From Rhodoblastus sphagnicola (GTDB taxonomy: Bacteria; Pseudomonadota; Alphaproteobacteria; Rhizobiales; Beijerinckiaceae): DNA of 64,000 bases. Position numbers and translations under genes: made by a program. The notes under the pieces were generated by a model that saw nothing but the letters and a program-made list of their open reading frames with translations, was not told the DNA's origin and ran no database searches. Below are positions 26,860 to 35,153 of this stretch, in pieces. The stretch is taken from NCBI RefSeq assembly GCF_002937075.1, contig NZ_NHSJ01000096.1, positions 1 through 64,000 of the forward strand, read 5' to 3'. The stretch's first letter is position 1. Each line of letters starts with the position of its first letter.

Positions 26860-27005
26860 AAACACAAATAATATTGTTATCAATCAATACGTTTTATATT
26901 TATCGCTCATGTTCATTCATATCAAAATAATAAGACAATATTATAAAAATATAACATCTATTTATATATGGAACTTCGAGCGTTTTTATACGTTTATAAT
27001 AGGTT
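26860..27005. other. Strongly AT-rich intergenic block
   Basis: About 145 bases of mostly A and T in an otherwise GC-rich window. It ends with an EcfG promoter and the DUF4142 start. It could be an UP-like element, an H-NS/MucR-type silencer target or a trace of recent insertion. Confidence 0.7.
26970..26994 (+). promoter_or_regulatory. EcfG-type GSR promoter of the DUF4142 gene
   Basis: GGAAC (26970-26974), 16-base spacer, CGTT (26991-26994), 31 bases before the ATG. Confidence 0.87.
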
Positions 27006-27025
27006 AACATTAGGGAGCCAATGAG

Positions 27026-27571
27026 ATGAGATTAGTTTCTATGATCGCCGTATTCGCTGTCATGGGTGGCGTTGCGATGGCGCAATCGCCGAGCACGAGT
27101 GAAAAGCTCGGCATAAACTCGGCGTTAGGCATCGCGCCGGCAACGCAGGACTTCGTCACCGAAGCCGCGAACTCTGGAGAGTTTGAGATCCAGTCGAGCA
27201 AGCTCGCGCTGGATCGCGGCGACCAGGTGTCAAAGACCTTCGCGGAGCAGATGATCACGGATCACCAGAAAGTGGGCTCGCAACTGAAGGCCCTGGTGCA
27301 GTCGAAAAACATCAAGGTCACGATCCCCGATGGGGTCAGTTCGTCGCAACAGTCGATGCTCGACAAATTAAAGAGCCTCAAGGGCGCCGACTTCGACAAG
27401 AAATATCGTGACGACCAGTACAGCGGCCACAAGAGCACGTTGGCGCTTTTCGAGCGCTACGCCAAGAGTGGAGACAACCCCGACCTGAAGCAATGGGCGG
27501 AACAGACCGCTCCCGCTCTCCAGCGCCATCTGAAGATGGCGCAGGAACTTAACGGGTCCGCCTCCAACTAA
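27026..27571 (+). CDS. DUF4142 secreted ferritin-like protein
   Basis: A 181-residue protein with a signal peptide (MRLVSMIAVFAVMGGVAMAQ, cleavage after AMA) and a helical domain with the DUF4142 pattern DFVTEAANSGEFEIQSSKLA, FAEQMITDHQKVGSQLKALV and LFERYAKSGDNPDLKQWAEQ. The family is a periplasmic ferritin-like bundle of unknown activity, repeatedly linked to stress regulons. The start has GGGAGCC 6 bases upstream. Confidence 0.88.
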   Translation: MRLVSMIAVFAVMGGVAMAQSPSTSEKLGINSALGIAPATQDFVTEAANSGEFEIQSSKLALDRGDQVSKTFAEQMITDHQKVGSQLKALVQSKNIKVTIPDGVSSSQQSMLDKLKSLKGADFDKKYRDDQYSGHKSTLALFERYAKSGDNPDLKQWAEQTAPALQRHLKMAQELNGSASN

Positions 27572-27600
27572 ACTAACGCTCTGCGGGCGCGTCGGGAGAA

Positions 27601-27981
27601 ATGCCGATGCGCCCGCTCTTCGAAAAAGAAGGCTATTCAATTGTCAGCTACGTTTCCGCTCTAGATTTCCTTGCGTCGAGCTGGCGGAGACAAAACAGTT
27701 GCATCGTCTCGAATGTGGACATGCCGGCGCTGGGCGGGGTGGAACTTCTGACCTATTTTCAGCTGATGAAAATCTCCGCAGGCGTCATCATCTTCGGCGA
27801 GCGCGGCAATACGCATATCGTGTTGGAGTCGATGGGTCTTGTAGGTTTCGAATTCTTGACACACCCGGTCAATTTCGATGCGCTGCTCGACGCCGTTCGC
27901 GCCGCATTGACGCGCGAAAATATATCGTTGCTGCATTTTCGAGCAACCGGCGCCCAGGACTTGTACATGTCGTCTCAATAA
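27601..27981 (+). CDS. Truncated receiver-domain protein lacking the phosphoacceptor Asp
   Basis: The 126-residue frame begins at RPLFEKEGYSIVSYVSALDF, the first helix of a FixJ-type receiver, so the first strand and its acidic pair are missing. The phosphoacceptor position in IVSNVDMPALGGVELL is Asn instead of Asp. VIIFGERGNTHIVLESMGLV and EFLTHPVNFDALLDAVRAAL follow as expected; the usual Lys of the KP motif is His (THPVN). No DNA-binding domain. It lies 30 bases after DUF4142. Most likely a decaying remnant; a phosphorylation-independent role is possible. Confidence 0.6.
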   Translation: MPMRPLFEKEGYSIVSYVSALDFLASSWRRQNSCIVSNVDMPALGGVELLTYFQLMKISAGVIIFGERGNTHIVLESMGLVGFEFLTHPVNFDALLDAVRAALTRENISLLHFRATGAQDLYMSSQ

Positions 27982-28047
27982 CAATTTCGACGAAATTTGG
28001 CGCCGCCGCCTTCACGGTAACGATCCTCGCACATAGTCCATAACTGC

Positions 28048-28400
28048 GCGCCTCTCCTGGCAGATAATAGTTTTCAAGCAGGATGCGGTTCTTCAGCGTC
28101 TGATGCCAGCGCTCGATTTTGCCTTGCGTCTGCGGATGATAGGGCGCGCCGCGCACGTGAGCTATGCCCTGCGTCTCCAGATATTGCGCCATTGTCCGAC
28201 AGGAGGCGAGGCTTGTGGCGCACGGCGACCTTGTCCAGGCCGGCGGCGGCCAACGCCAGATCCAGCGTCGCGGTGACATCCTCCGCCTTCATCGTGGCGC
28301 ATAACTTCCGCGCCACGGATGTAGCGGGAATAATCGTCCAGCACCGTCGACAGATAATACCAGCCCCACCCGATGTCGATGGTGTCGGCTGCGACGACAG
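28048..28400 (-). pseudogene. Decayed IS3-type transposase fragment
   Basis: Pieces of an orfB-type DDE transposase occur in different minus-strand frames: WYYLSTVLDDYSRYI near 28340-28390, KAEDVTATLDLALAAAGLDK near 28230-28290, then LETQGIAHVRGAPYHPQTQG and KIERWHQTLKNRILLENYYL down to 28055. At least two frame shifts and both ends are missing. It is unrelated in sequence to the intact IS3 element at 44.6 kb. Confidence 0.8.
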
Positions 28401-28459
28401 CGACGAGTGCAACTCCGGGAAAATGGCTAAAGGCGCGATATGAAAGCGCGCGAAAAGCG

Positions 28460-28485
28460 AATGCCGGCCCGTTGGGGCCGGCATT
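28460..28485 (-). terminator. Hairpin terminator of the DUF1236 gene
   Basis: A perfect 11-bp stem (AATGCCGGCCC) with a 4-base loop, 6 bases after the stop; on the minus strand CGCTTTTC follows. Confidence 0.6.
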
Positions 28486-28491
28486 TGAAAA

Positions 28492-28914
28492 TCACTCGAT
28501 GACCTCGACGATGGTGTGCGTCTGAGGGTCGACCAGCACCGGCGTGCCGTCGATCACCGTATAGCGGTAACGGCTCAGGTGATATTCCTCTGGCGCCTCG
28601 TAATATACGACCCCGCCCTCCGGCAGCACGGCGCCGACAACCACCTGGCGCCCATAATGATAAGCGGGGCGGTTCTGCTCGAGCGCATATTTGCGAAAAC
28701 GCGGACGGTCGTCGGCGCCAAGAAGACCGTTGACGCCGCCGACGACGGCGCCCACGGCGCCGCCCACAACCGCGCCGACCGCGCCGGCATCACGGGAGCC
28801 TTCGCGCGCGCCGCGCTCCGCGCCAGGAACAACACCTTGCGCTTGAACAGAAGAAAGGCCGAGCGCCGCGAAGGCGGCAATAAGAGCGGCAATACGGATT
28901 GGCTTGATGGGCAT
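28492..28914 (-). CDS. DUF1236 periplasmic protein with glycine zipper
   Basis: A 140-residue protein with a signal peptide (IAALIAAFAALGLSSVQAQG), a glycine-zipper stretch (GAVGAVVGGAVGAVVGGVNG, residues ~45-65) and a C-terminal DUF1236-like part (YTVIDGTPVLVDPQTHTIVE). DUF1236 is common in Rhizobiales; function unknown. Predicted periplasmic, possibly membrane-associated through the zipper. Confidence 0.85.
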   Translation of the reverse strand: MPIKPIRIAALIAAFAALGLSSVQAQGVVPGAERGAREGSRDAGAVGAVVGGAVGAVVGGVNGLLGADDRPRFRKYALEQNRPAYHYGRQVVVGAVLPEGGVVYYEAPEEYHLSRYRYTVIDGTPVLVDPQTHTIVEVIE

Positions 28915-29134
28915 GGGTCAGTTCCAGGTGAGGATGCGAAACCGCGTCCGTTCGACAAAACGAACGTGTGCTTGCGGAACAGGCTTGAAGGAAAGGCTCA
29001 GCCCGATTCAGAGCCGATATACGAAGAGATAACGGCTCCCGCGATGGATTGTTCCGCCGTTTTTCGCAACGCGTTCATAGGCGATGGGCGGCGCCAGGGA
29101 CAGCGCTCTGGCGACGCCGCCCACCCTTGGTGTT

Positions 29135-29212
29135 TCAGCGATAGAGAAAGCCGATGAGAATGATCACGGGGATCGGCACGCCCATCAGCCAAAGCAAAAT
29201 TCCACGCCCCAT
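29135..29212 (-). CDS. 25-residue membrane microprotein next to dps (copy B)
   Basis: Begins MGRGILLWLMGVPIPVII and ends in FLYR, a single hydrophobic helix matching the microprotein at 15862-15942 at most positions. A GGAGGGACTGACC upstream stretch gives a strong ribosome binding site. It lies 44 bases after dps (copy B), the same spacing as in copy A. Function unknown; sequence and synteny conservation support expression. Confidence 0.8.
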   Translation of the reverse strand: MGRGILLWLMGVPIPVIILIGFLYR

Positions 29213-29256
29213 GGTCAGTCCCTCCCGGAGTTCAATGAGAACGCCTGTTTGGTCGG

Positions 29257-29754
29257 TCACGCCTTGGCGACGACGGCGCGGAGCATCCACAACGTCTTTT
29301 CATGCCAAGCCATCTGCGCGACCAGCAGGTCATGGGTGACAATGTCGCCCATGCCTTCCGCCTCGATCGCGGTGTCGCGCATCGCGCGCACGCAAGTCTC
29401 GTGGTCTCCCAGGAGATCGTCGACAATCTGTTCGGCGCTCATCGTCCGCGCCTCCTGCTCCACCGAGACGTGCGGAATCGGCGCCGGGAAACCCAGCGCG
29501 CGAATGCGTTCGGCGTAGAGATCCGTCGACTTGAACAGCGTCTCATATTGCTCTTCGAGCATGGTGTGCAGCTGCTGGAACAGCGGGCCGACGATGTTCC
29601 AGTGATGAACATGGGTCTTGACCAGCAGGCTATAGGCGCTGCTCAGAATATCGCCGAGGGCGCCTGAAATGTCCTTGCGCGTCGCATGGTCAATGCCCGA
29701 CTTCGGGGATTCGACATGCGGCTTGGTCGCGATAACGGCGGCGGCATGCTTCAT
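29257..29754 (-). CDS. dps: Dps-family DNA protection ferritin (copy B)
   Basis: 165 residues, the same length as the copy-A protein, with ILSSAYSLLVKTHVHHWNIV, LFQQLHTMLEEQYETLFKST and VTHDLLVAQMAWHEKTLWML. The start at 29754 (MKHAAAVIATKPH) has GGAG 8 bases upstream, matching copy A. An EcfG promoter lies 70 bases before the ATG. Two Dps proteins may form separate or mixed shells. Confidence 0.93.
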   Translation of the reverse strand: MKHAAAVIATKPHVESPKSGIDHATRKDISGALGDILSSAYSLLVKTHVHHWNIVGPLFQQLHTMLEEQYETLFKSTDLYAERIRALGFPAPIPHVSVEQEARTMSAEQIVDDLLGDHETCVRAMRDTAIEAEGMGDIVTHDLLVAQMAWHEKTLWMLRAVVAKA

Positions 29755-29823
29755 GATCAACTCCATTTCGGGGAGGTTCGGCGTATCGCGCGAAAGGGAA
29801 TTCGCCGCCGGGTCTGAACAGGC

Positions 29824-29848
29824 AACGAAGACAAGGAAACCATGTTCC
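29824..29848 (-). promoter_or_regulatory. EcfG-type GSR promoter of dps (copy B)
   Basis: On the minus strand GGAAC (29848-29844), 16-base spacer, CGTT (29827-29824), 70 bases before the dps ATG. Confidence 0.88.
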
Positions 29849-29892
29849 CTTAACGCTGGATAATTATTTTTCCGCTCCCGGTGAGTATTTTG

Positions 29893-29917
29893 GGAACCTC
29901 TCCGCCTCCCTGTTGTT
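29893..29917 (+). promoter_or_regulatory. Candidate EcfG-type promoter of DUF1328 and the downstream operon
   Basis: GGAAC (29893-29897), 16-base spacer, TGTT (29914-29917), 45 bases before the DUF1328 ATG and divergent from the dps promoter. The -10 box differs from CGTT at its first base. Confidence 0.6.
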
Positions 29918-29961
29918 GCTTCACTGTCTCGTTCAAATCGTGAGCAGCGCGGAGAACACCT

Positions 29962-30129
29962 ATGCTCTACTTAACTCTTGTCTTTCTTGTCGTCGCGCTG
30001 GTCTCCGGCGCTCTGGGCTTCGGCGGCTTGGCCGCGACATCAGCGGGGATCGCCCGCGCGCTATTTGGCGTTTTCCTGATCCTGTTCGTGATTTCCGCCG
30101 TGATTCAGGTTCTCGGCGGCCACGCCTGA
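29962..30129 (+). CDS. DUF1328 small membrane protein (55 aa)
   Basis: Encodes [20 protein letters not shown] followed by [20 protein letters not shown], the typical DUF1328 two-helix hydrophobic protein (YtjA-like). Location is the inner membrane; function unknown, often stress-induced. It opens the plus-strand unit that continues with the ABC transporter 78 bases later. Confidence 0.88.
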   Translation: MLYLTLVFLVVALVSGALGFGGLAATSAGIARALFGVFLILFVISAVIQVLGGHA

Positions 30130-30207
30130 TCGGCGATGCGAAAGCGCCCCGGACCAGAACGGTCCGGTGGGGGCCTGGAACGCGATTGGAATGAGAGGAG
30201 CAGCACG

Positions 30208-32064
30208 ATGGCGGACATTGGCGCGGCGGGCGATCAAACAAATGTCAAGACCATGGAGCTTCCAAGTTTCTGGCGTTTCACCTGGGGTTTCTGGAGCGGA
30301 GCGACGCGGGTGAAGGCCTGGGCCTTCACCAGTTTGATCATGATCCTCGTGGCGACGTCCGTAACCCTGGTTTACGCTGTCAACGTTTGGCAGAAGCATT
30401 TCTTTGATGCGCTCCAGCAGCATCATATCCAGGACATCTACGCCTCGATCATCAAATTGATCGCCCTGCTTGCTGCGGTGGCGCTGGTGGGCGTCGCGCA
30501 GAATGCGGCGCGCATGGGCTTGCAGGTGGAATGGCGGCGTTGGGTCGCCGACCGGTTGATCCGTCGCTGGATGAGCGACCGCACCTATTACAAACTGACC
30601 GTCGCCAGCGGCGAATGCGACAATCCCGAAGCGCGCATGACCGAGGATGCGCGGCTGGCGCTGGAGCCGGTGATTGATCTGTCTATCGGTTTTCTCCACG
30701 CCGTTTTGTCCGCTGGCGCCTTTCTCGGCGTTCTCGCTCTGGTCGGCGGCGCGCTGCATTATGAAGTCGGCGGCCTCACGCTGAACTTGCCGTTCGGCTT
30801 TGTGATCGTGGCGCTGCTCTATGCAGCGGCCATGTCGAGTCTTTCCTATTTCGTGGGGCGACCTTTGATCGCGGCGGTCCAGGAAAAAAACCAATCCGAG
30901 GCCAGCCTGCGTTATGAACTGACCCGCGTGCGCGAAAGCGCGGAAAGCATAGCGCTGATTTGCGGCGATGACGAAGAGCGCCGGACTCTGCTGGGCGCGA
31001 GCGACTCTTTGATCGCGCGCTGGTGGCGCATCATTGCGGCGCAGTCCAGCCTGATCGGCCTGGTTAACGCCAATGTGGTGATCCTGCCTCTGGTTCCCCT
31101 GGTGTTTGGCGCGAGCAAATTCATCGCCGACGGCATGTCTCTTGGTGATTTGATTCAGGTCGCCGCGGCCTTCGTGCAAGTACAGATGGCGCTGAACTGG
31201 ATCATGGACAATTTCATTCGCCTGGCCGAATGGCGCGCCTCCGCCAATCGAGTCATGGAGATGGTCGGCAATATGGATTGCCTCGACGCCGGTCTTGGCG
31301 GCGCCGAGGGCGGAAGCATCAAGGTCACGCGCGACGACGGCGACACGCTGCGCCTCGAGAATGTGATAGTGCGTCGCGACGACGGCGCCGTGGTGATTCA
31401 CGAAGCCGAAAATATCATCCATCGCGGCGACCGGGTGATGGTGTCCGGCGAATCCGGCGCGGGCAAGAGCACGCTGATCCGCGCCATCGCCGGGCTGTGG
31501 CCCTGGGGGCAAGGCGAGATCATCATTCCGCGCGCCTGGAGCGTGATGTTCCTGCCGCAATCGCCCTACCTGCCTTTGGGAACCCTGCGCGCGGCCGTCG
31601 CCTATCCGCGCGCGGCGGACGAGATCACCGTGCGGGAGGCGAGCGATGCGCTGCGTGCGGTCGGGCTCGAACAGTTCGTCGAGCGTCTCGACGAGGAAGA
31701 CCGCTGGGACCGCATACTTTCCGGCGGCGAACGCCAGCGCATCGCTTTCGCCCGCGTGCTCCTCAGCAAGCCGGATCTGGTGGTGATGGACGAAGCCACT
31801 TCGGCGCTCGATGAAGAAAGCCAATCGCGCGTGATGATCACGTTCATGGAGGCGCTGCCGCGGGCTTCCGCGATCAGCGTGGCGCATCGCCCGAGCCTCG
31901 CCGCATTCCACAATCGAACCATGTCCTTGCGCCGCGTGGGCGATGGCGTGAAGCTTGTGTCGGATCGCCAGCGAATGCCGCGCTATGCGCCCAAGTGGCG
32001 TTGGCTTGAGGATATTGGCCTGGCGCATGACATCGCCGACCCGCGTTCGGCCCGAACCCTCTGA
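30208..32064 (+). CDS. BacA/SbmA-like ABC transporter, fused permease and ATPase
   Basis: A 618-residue half-transporter. Residues ~1-320 are an ABC_membrane_2-type domain with FWRFTWGFWSGATRVKAWAF and RWVADRLIRRWMSDRTYYKL, as in SbmA/BacA and the YddA family. Residues ~390-600 form the ATPase: Walker A GESGAGKSTL, signature LSGGERQRIAFARVLL, Walker B LVVMDEATSALDE. The ATG at 30208 has GAGGAG 8 bases upstream. BacA-type proteins import peptides or move very-long-chain lipids or B12; the substrate here is unknown. The next gene starts 37 bases on. Confidence 0.88.
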   Translation: MADIGAAGDQTNVKTMELPSFWRFTWGFWSGATRVKAWAFTSLIMILVATSVTLVYAVNVWQKHFFDALQQHHIQDIYASIIKLIALLAAVALVGVAQNAARMGLQVEWRRWVADRLIRRWMSDRTYYKLTVASGECDNPEARMTEDARLALEPVIDLSIGFLHAVLSAGAFLGVLALVGGALHYEVGGLTLNLPFGFVIVALLYAAAMSSLSYFVGRPLIAAVQEKNQSEASLRYELTRVRESAESIALICGDDEERRTLLGASDSLIARWWRIIAAQSSLIGLVNANVVILPLVPLVFGASKFIADGMSLGDLIQVAAAFVQVQMALNWIMDNFIRLAEWRASANRVMEMVGNMDCLDAGLGGAEGGSIKVTRDDGDTLRLENVIVRRDDGAVVIHEAENIIHRGDRVMVSGESGAGKSTLIRAIAGLWPWGQGEIIIPRAWSVMFLPQSPYLPLGTLRAAVAYPRAADEITVREASDALRAVGLEQFVERLDEEDRWDRILSGGERQRIAFARVLLSKPDLVVMDEATSALDEESQSRVMITFMEALPRASAISVAHRPSLAAFHNRTMSLRRVGDGVKLVSDRQRMPRYAPKWRWLEDIGLAHDIADPRSARTL

Positions 32065-32101
32065 CCGGCGCGCGCAACGAGGCGCCAGGGAAATCGAAAA
32101 A

Positions 32102-33607
32102 ATGCGTCGTAATCGCAAGGAAATACTCAGCATTTCGACGCTGATCGCGACGGCGGCGTCTCTGATTCTGATCGCGATCGTTTATGGCGCCTATGTCTTT
32201 TCGGAACGCAGCGGCGCGCTGTCGCAATCGGCCTTCGATGTCAGCTTCTCCGAATTGCGCCTGAGCCGCGCCTTCAACATTCTGCTCGAAGCGGAATCGA
32301 GCCAACGCGGATTTCTTCTGACTCACGACGCCTCCTACTTGCAACCGTTCCTCACCTATCGCCAGCGCGCCGGCGCCGAACTGGATCACGCCGAAGAGCA
32401 GATGAAGCAGCTCGACATGGTCGGCTCGGCGCCGGCGCTGGCGCAATTGCGCGAGGTCATCGAAGCCAAATTGACCGAACTCGACCAGACCGTCGCCATG
32501 GGCGCCGCAGGCGAGATGGATCAGGCGCGCGCAGTGGTGCGCGGCAATGTCGGTCGCGACCTGATGAGCCAGGCGCGCGACATCGTGTCGGACAAATTGC
32601 GCCAGCTCGCCAACCTGCGCGCGGAACGCGTCGCCGACGCGCAGGCCAACGCCGCGCGCCTGACGACCCTGACCACGATAGGCGTGTTCAGCGTGGTGCT
32701 GCTGTCCCTCGTCGGCGTGGCGCAAGTCTATTCCTATTCCGCCGACCTCGCCGGCGCGCAAGACAAACTCGCCACCATAAATGACGCGCTGGAACGGCGA
32801 GTCGCCGAGCGCACGCGCAGTCTCCAGACCGCCAATGAGGAAATCCAGCGCTACGCCTATATTGTCAGCCACGATTTGCGCGCGCCGCTGGTCAACATCA
32901 TCGGCTTCGCCAAGGAGCTGGCCGCAAGCGTCAAGAGCATCGCGCCGGCGCTGGACTTGCCGTCGCCCGCTGGCGACGGCCCCGTGATCGCGCAGGCGCG
33001 GCTAGCGGTGAAGGAGGATATTCCCGAAGCGCTCAAATTCATCGACGCCTCGACAACACGCATGGACAATTTGATCAACGCCATTCTCAGCCTGTCGCGC
33101 CTTGGCCGGCTGCCACTGCTGCCGCAGGACATCGATCTTGCGGCTCTGACCGAGCGTTGCGTCGCATCCCTCCAGCACCGGCTCAATGACGCCGGCGCGC
33201 GCGTCGCCATCGAAGGGCGTTTGCCGCGGATGATCGGCGACCAGCAGGCGCTCGAACAGATCATTGGCAATCTCCTCGACAATGCCGCAAAATATCTCGC
33301 GCCGGAGCGTTCCGGGCGTCTTCTCGTGCGCGGCAGGCGCGCGGGGCCGCAGGTGGTGATTGAGGTCGAGGACAATGGCCGGGGCGTCGCCCCAGGCGAT
33401 CATGAACGGATCTTTGAATTGTTCCGCCGCGCGGGCAAGCAGGATCGCGCGGGCGATGGAATCGGCCTCGCCCATGTGCGCAGCCTCGTGCGGCGGCTGG
33501 GGGGTGAAATCGCCGTGACATCGGATGGCGAATCTGGCTGCACATTTACAGTCACGCTGCCTGCGGACCTGCGTCGCGCCATGGCGGAAGGCTATGTGAA
33601 TGCGTGA
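32102..33607 (+). CDS. CHASE3-type sensor histidine kinase
   Basis: A 501-residue membrane kinase: TM1 STLIATAASLILIAIVYGAY, a periplasmic CHASE3-like helical domain with ESSQRGFLLTHDASYLQPFL, TM2 TTIGVFSVVLLSLVGVAQV near residue 200, coiled coil, and the acceptor helix YAYIVSHDLRAPLVNIIGFA. The ATPase domain has ALEQIIGNLLDNAAKYLAPE and DGIGLAHVRSLVRRLGG. The architecture is that of kinases paired with Rcp1-type single receivers, and such a gene overlaps its 3' end by 8 bases. Likely feeds the GSR locus next door; this link is inferred from position. Confidence 0.88.
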   Translation: MRRNRKEILSISTLIATAASLILIAIVYGAYVFSERSGALSQSAFDVSFSELRLSRAFNILLEAESSQRGFLLTHDASYLQPFLTYRQRAGAELDHAEEQMKQLDMVGSAPALAQLREVIEAKLTELDQTVAMGAAGEMDQARAVVRGNVGRDLMSQARDIVSDKLRQLANLRAERVADAQANAARLTTLTTIGVFSVVLLSLVGVAQVYSYSADLAGAQDKLATINDALERRVAERTRSLQTANEEIQRYAYIVSHDLRAPLVNIIGFAKELAASVKSIAPALDLPSPAGDGPVIAQARLAVKEDIPEALKFIDASTTRMDNLINAILSLSRLGRLPLLPQDIDLAALTERCVASLQHRLNDAGARVAIEGRLPRMIGDQQALEQIIGNLLDNAAKYLAPERSGRLLVRGRRAGPQVVIEVEDNGRGVAPGDHERIFELFRRAGKQDRAGDGIGLAHVRSLVRRLGGEIAVTSDGESGCTFTVTLPADLRRAMAEGYVNA

Positions 33608-34043
33608 TCCCAACCCGCCCGTGATGATCGTGATGATCGAGGACGACGACGGTCACGCGCGACTGATCGAAAAGAACATCCGCCGCGCGGGCGGGCGCCA
33701 TGAAATTCTCCGCTTCGCCACCGGCGCGGCGGCGCTTGATTTCCTCCTTGGCGGCGGCGCGACCCGGCCGCGTTCGCCGCGCGCGCGGCTGATTCTGCTC
33801 GACCTCAATCTGCCCGACATGACCGGCTTGGACATTCTCGCCCGGCTCAAGGCCGATGAGCGCGCCAGGCGCTTGCCGGTGATCGTTCTGACCACCTCGA
33901 ACGACAAACGGGACATCGAGAAATGCTATGATCTCGGCGCCAGCGTCTATATGATCAAACCGCCCAATTACGACAGTTTCGCCAACGCCATCCAGCAGCT
34001 TGGGCTGTATCCGGCGGCAATCCAAGCGCCGGAGACGATCTGA
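33600..34043 (+). CDS. Rcp1-type single-domain response regulator
   Basis: A 147-residue receiver without an output domain. VMIVMIEDDDGHARLIEKNI carries the acidic cluster, LILLDLNLPDMTGLDILARL the phosphoacceptor and VIVLTTSNDKRDI the Thr; the KP motif is IKPP. Overlaps the preceding kinase gene and ends 2 bases before the next gene, so translation is coupled. Confidence 0.92.
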   Translation: MRDPNPPVMIVMIEDDDGHARLIEKNIRRAGGRHEILRFATGAAALDFLLGGGATRPRSPRARLILLDLNLPDMTGLDILARLKADERARRLPVIVLTTSNDKRDIEKCYDLGASVYMIKPPNYDSFANAIQQLGLYPAAIQAPETI

Positions 34044-34045
34044 TC

Positions 34046-35140
34046 ATGCCCTATGGCGCCGAATTCCGCAGCGGTCTCAAAATCCTGTTCGTCGATGACG
34101 ACGACGCCTTCGCTTTTCTGGTGCGGAAAGGGCTGACCAGACGCGGCCATGAGGTGGAAACAGCCGCGAGCGGCGATGGCGCGCTGGAGCGCATCGCTCA
34201 GGGCGGCATAGATGTCATCTCGCTGGATCATTCGCTGATTGGCGAGACCGGATTTGATGTTCTCGCGCGCCTCGGGCCGCGCGGATCGCGCGCGCCCGTC
34301 GTCTATGTCACCGGCGATTCCGACGCGCGCACGGCGGTGGCCGCCCTGCGCGCCGGCGCTGACGAATATGTGATCAAGGACGCCGGCCCGGAATTTTTCG
34401 AATTGCTGATCGCCGCCATCGAGCAGGTTTACGAGCGCTGGCGGCTCAAGAAACAACGCGAGGAGCAGGAGCGCGTCGTGCGCGAGGCGCGGGATCGCGC
34501 CGAGGCCCTGTTGCAAGAGGTCAGTCACCGAATTTCCAACAGTCTCAGCCTGGTGGTCGGCATGGTGCGCATGCAGGCCTCCACGCTGACCGATCCCTCG
34601 GCGGTCAACGCGCTACAGGAAACGCAGTCGCGCCTGATGGCCATCGCCGGCGTCCATCGCCGGCTCTACATGCATCGGAAGATCGGCATGGTGGCGCTGG
34701 ACGATTATCTGAAATACCTGACCGAGGAATTGCAGGATACATTGCGCGATCAGGATCATCCCGTCGCCATCAATCTGGCGGCGGACCCCATCACCGTTTC
34801 CACCGACAGGGCCATTCCGATTGGCGTCATTGTCGGCGAATTGGCCACCAACGCCTATAAATACGCCTATCCGCCAAGAACGGCGGGAGAAGTCCGCGTG
34901 CTGCTGCGACAGGTGGATTCGGCGCGCGCCGAATTGCGGGTGGAAGACGACGGCGCCGGCTATGACGAAGCGGCCCGGGCGAAGGGGACGGGGCTGGGAT
35001 CGAAAATTCTCAAGGCGATGGCTCTGAATTTGCGCGGCGACATCACGAAGCACGATGTTGCGCGCGGCACATCCATCGGCGTGACTTTTTCTTTTGACGA
35101 TATTGAGTTTCGTCCAACAGGTTCAGCGCTCATAGCATGA
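34046..35140 (+). CDS. Hybrid receiver-HWE/HisKA_2 kinase
   Basis: A 364-residue soluble protein with receiver and kinase in reverse hybrid order. Residues ~10-125 are a receiver (ILFVDDDDAFAFLVRKGLTR, VISLDHSLIGETGFDVLARL, EYVIKDAGPEF). A coiled coil leads to the HisKA_2 helix EVSHRISNSLSLVVGMVRMQ and an ATPase domain with GVIVGELATNAYKYAYPP and GTGLGSKILKAMA. Such proteins form the third member of a CHASE3 kinase / Rcp1 receiver / receiver-HWE kinase relay in alphaproteobacteria; HWE kinases commonly target PhyR. Here phyR copy B lies 1.9 kb downstream. Confidence 0.9.
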   Translation: MPYGAEFRSGLKILFVDDDDAFAFLVRKGLTRRGHEVETAASGDGALERIAQGGIDVISLDHSLIGETGFDVLARLGPRGSRAPVVYVTGDSDARTAVAALRAGADEYVIKDAGPEFFELLIAAIEQVYERWRLKKQREEQERVVREARDRAEALLQEVSHRISNSLSLVVGMVRMQASTLTDPSAVNALQETQSRLMAIAGVHRRLYMHRKIGMVALDDYLKYLTEELQDTLRDQDHPVAINLAADPITVSTDRAIPIGVIVGELATNAYKYAYPPRTAGEVRVLLRQVDSARAELRVEDDGAGYDEAARAKGTGLGSKILKAMALNLRGDITKHDVARGTSIGVTFSFDDIEFRPTGSALIA

Positions 35141-35153
35141 CGGAACGAGTCCG

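Noticed and set aside
30061-32133. Minus-strand 690-codon frame opposite the ABC transporter
   Set aside because: Antisense to Walker A, signature and Walker B motifs on the plus strand; His/Arg-rich and without motifs of its own.
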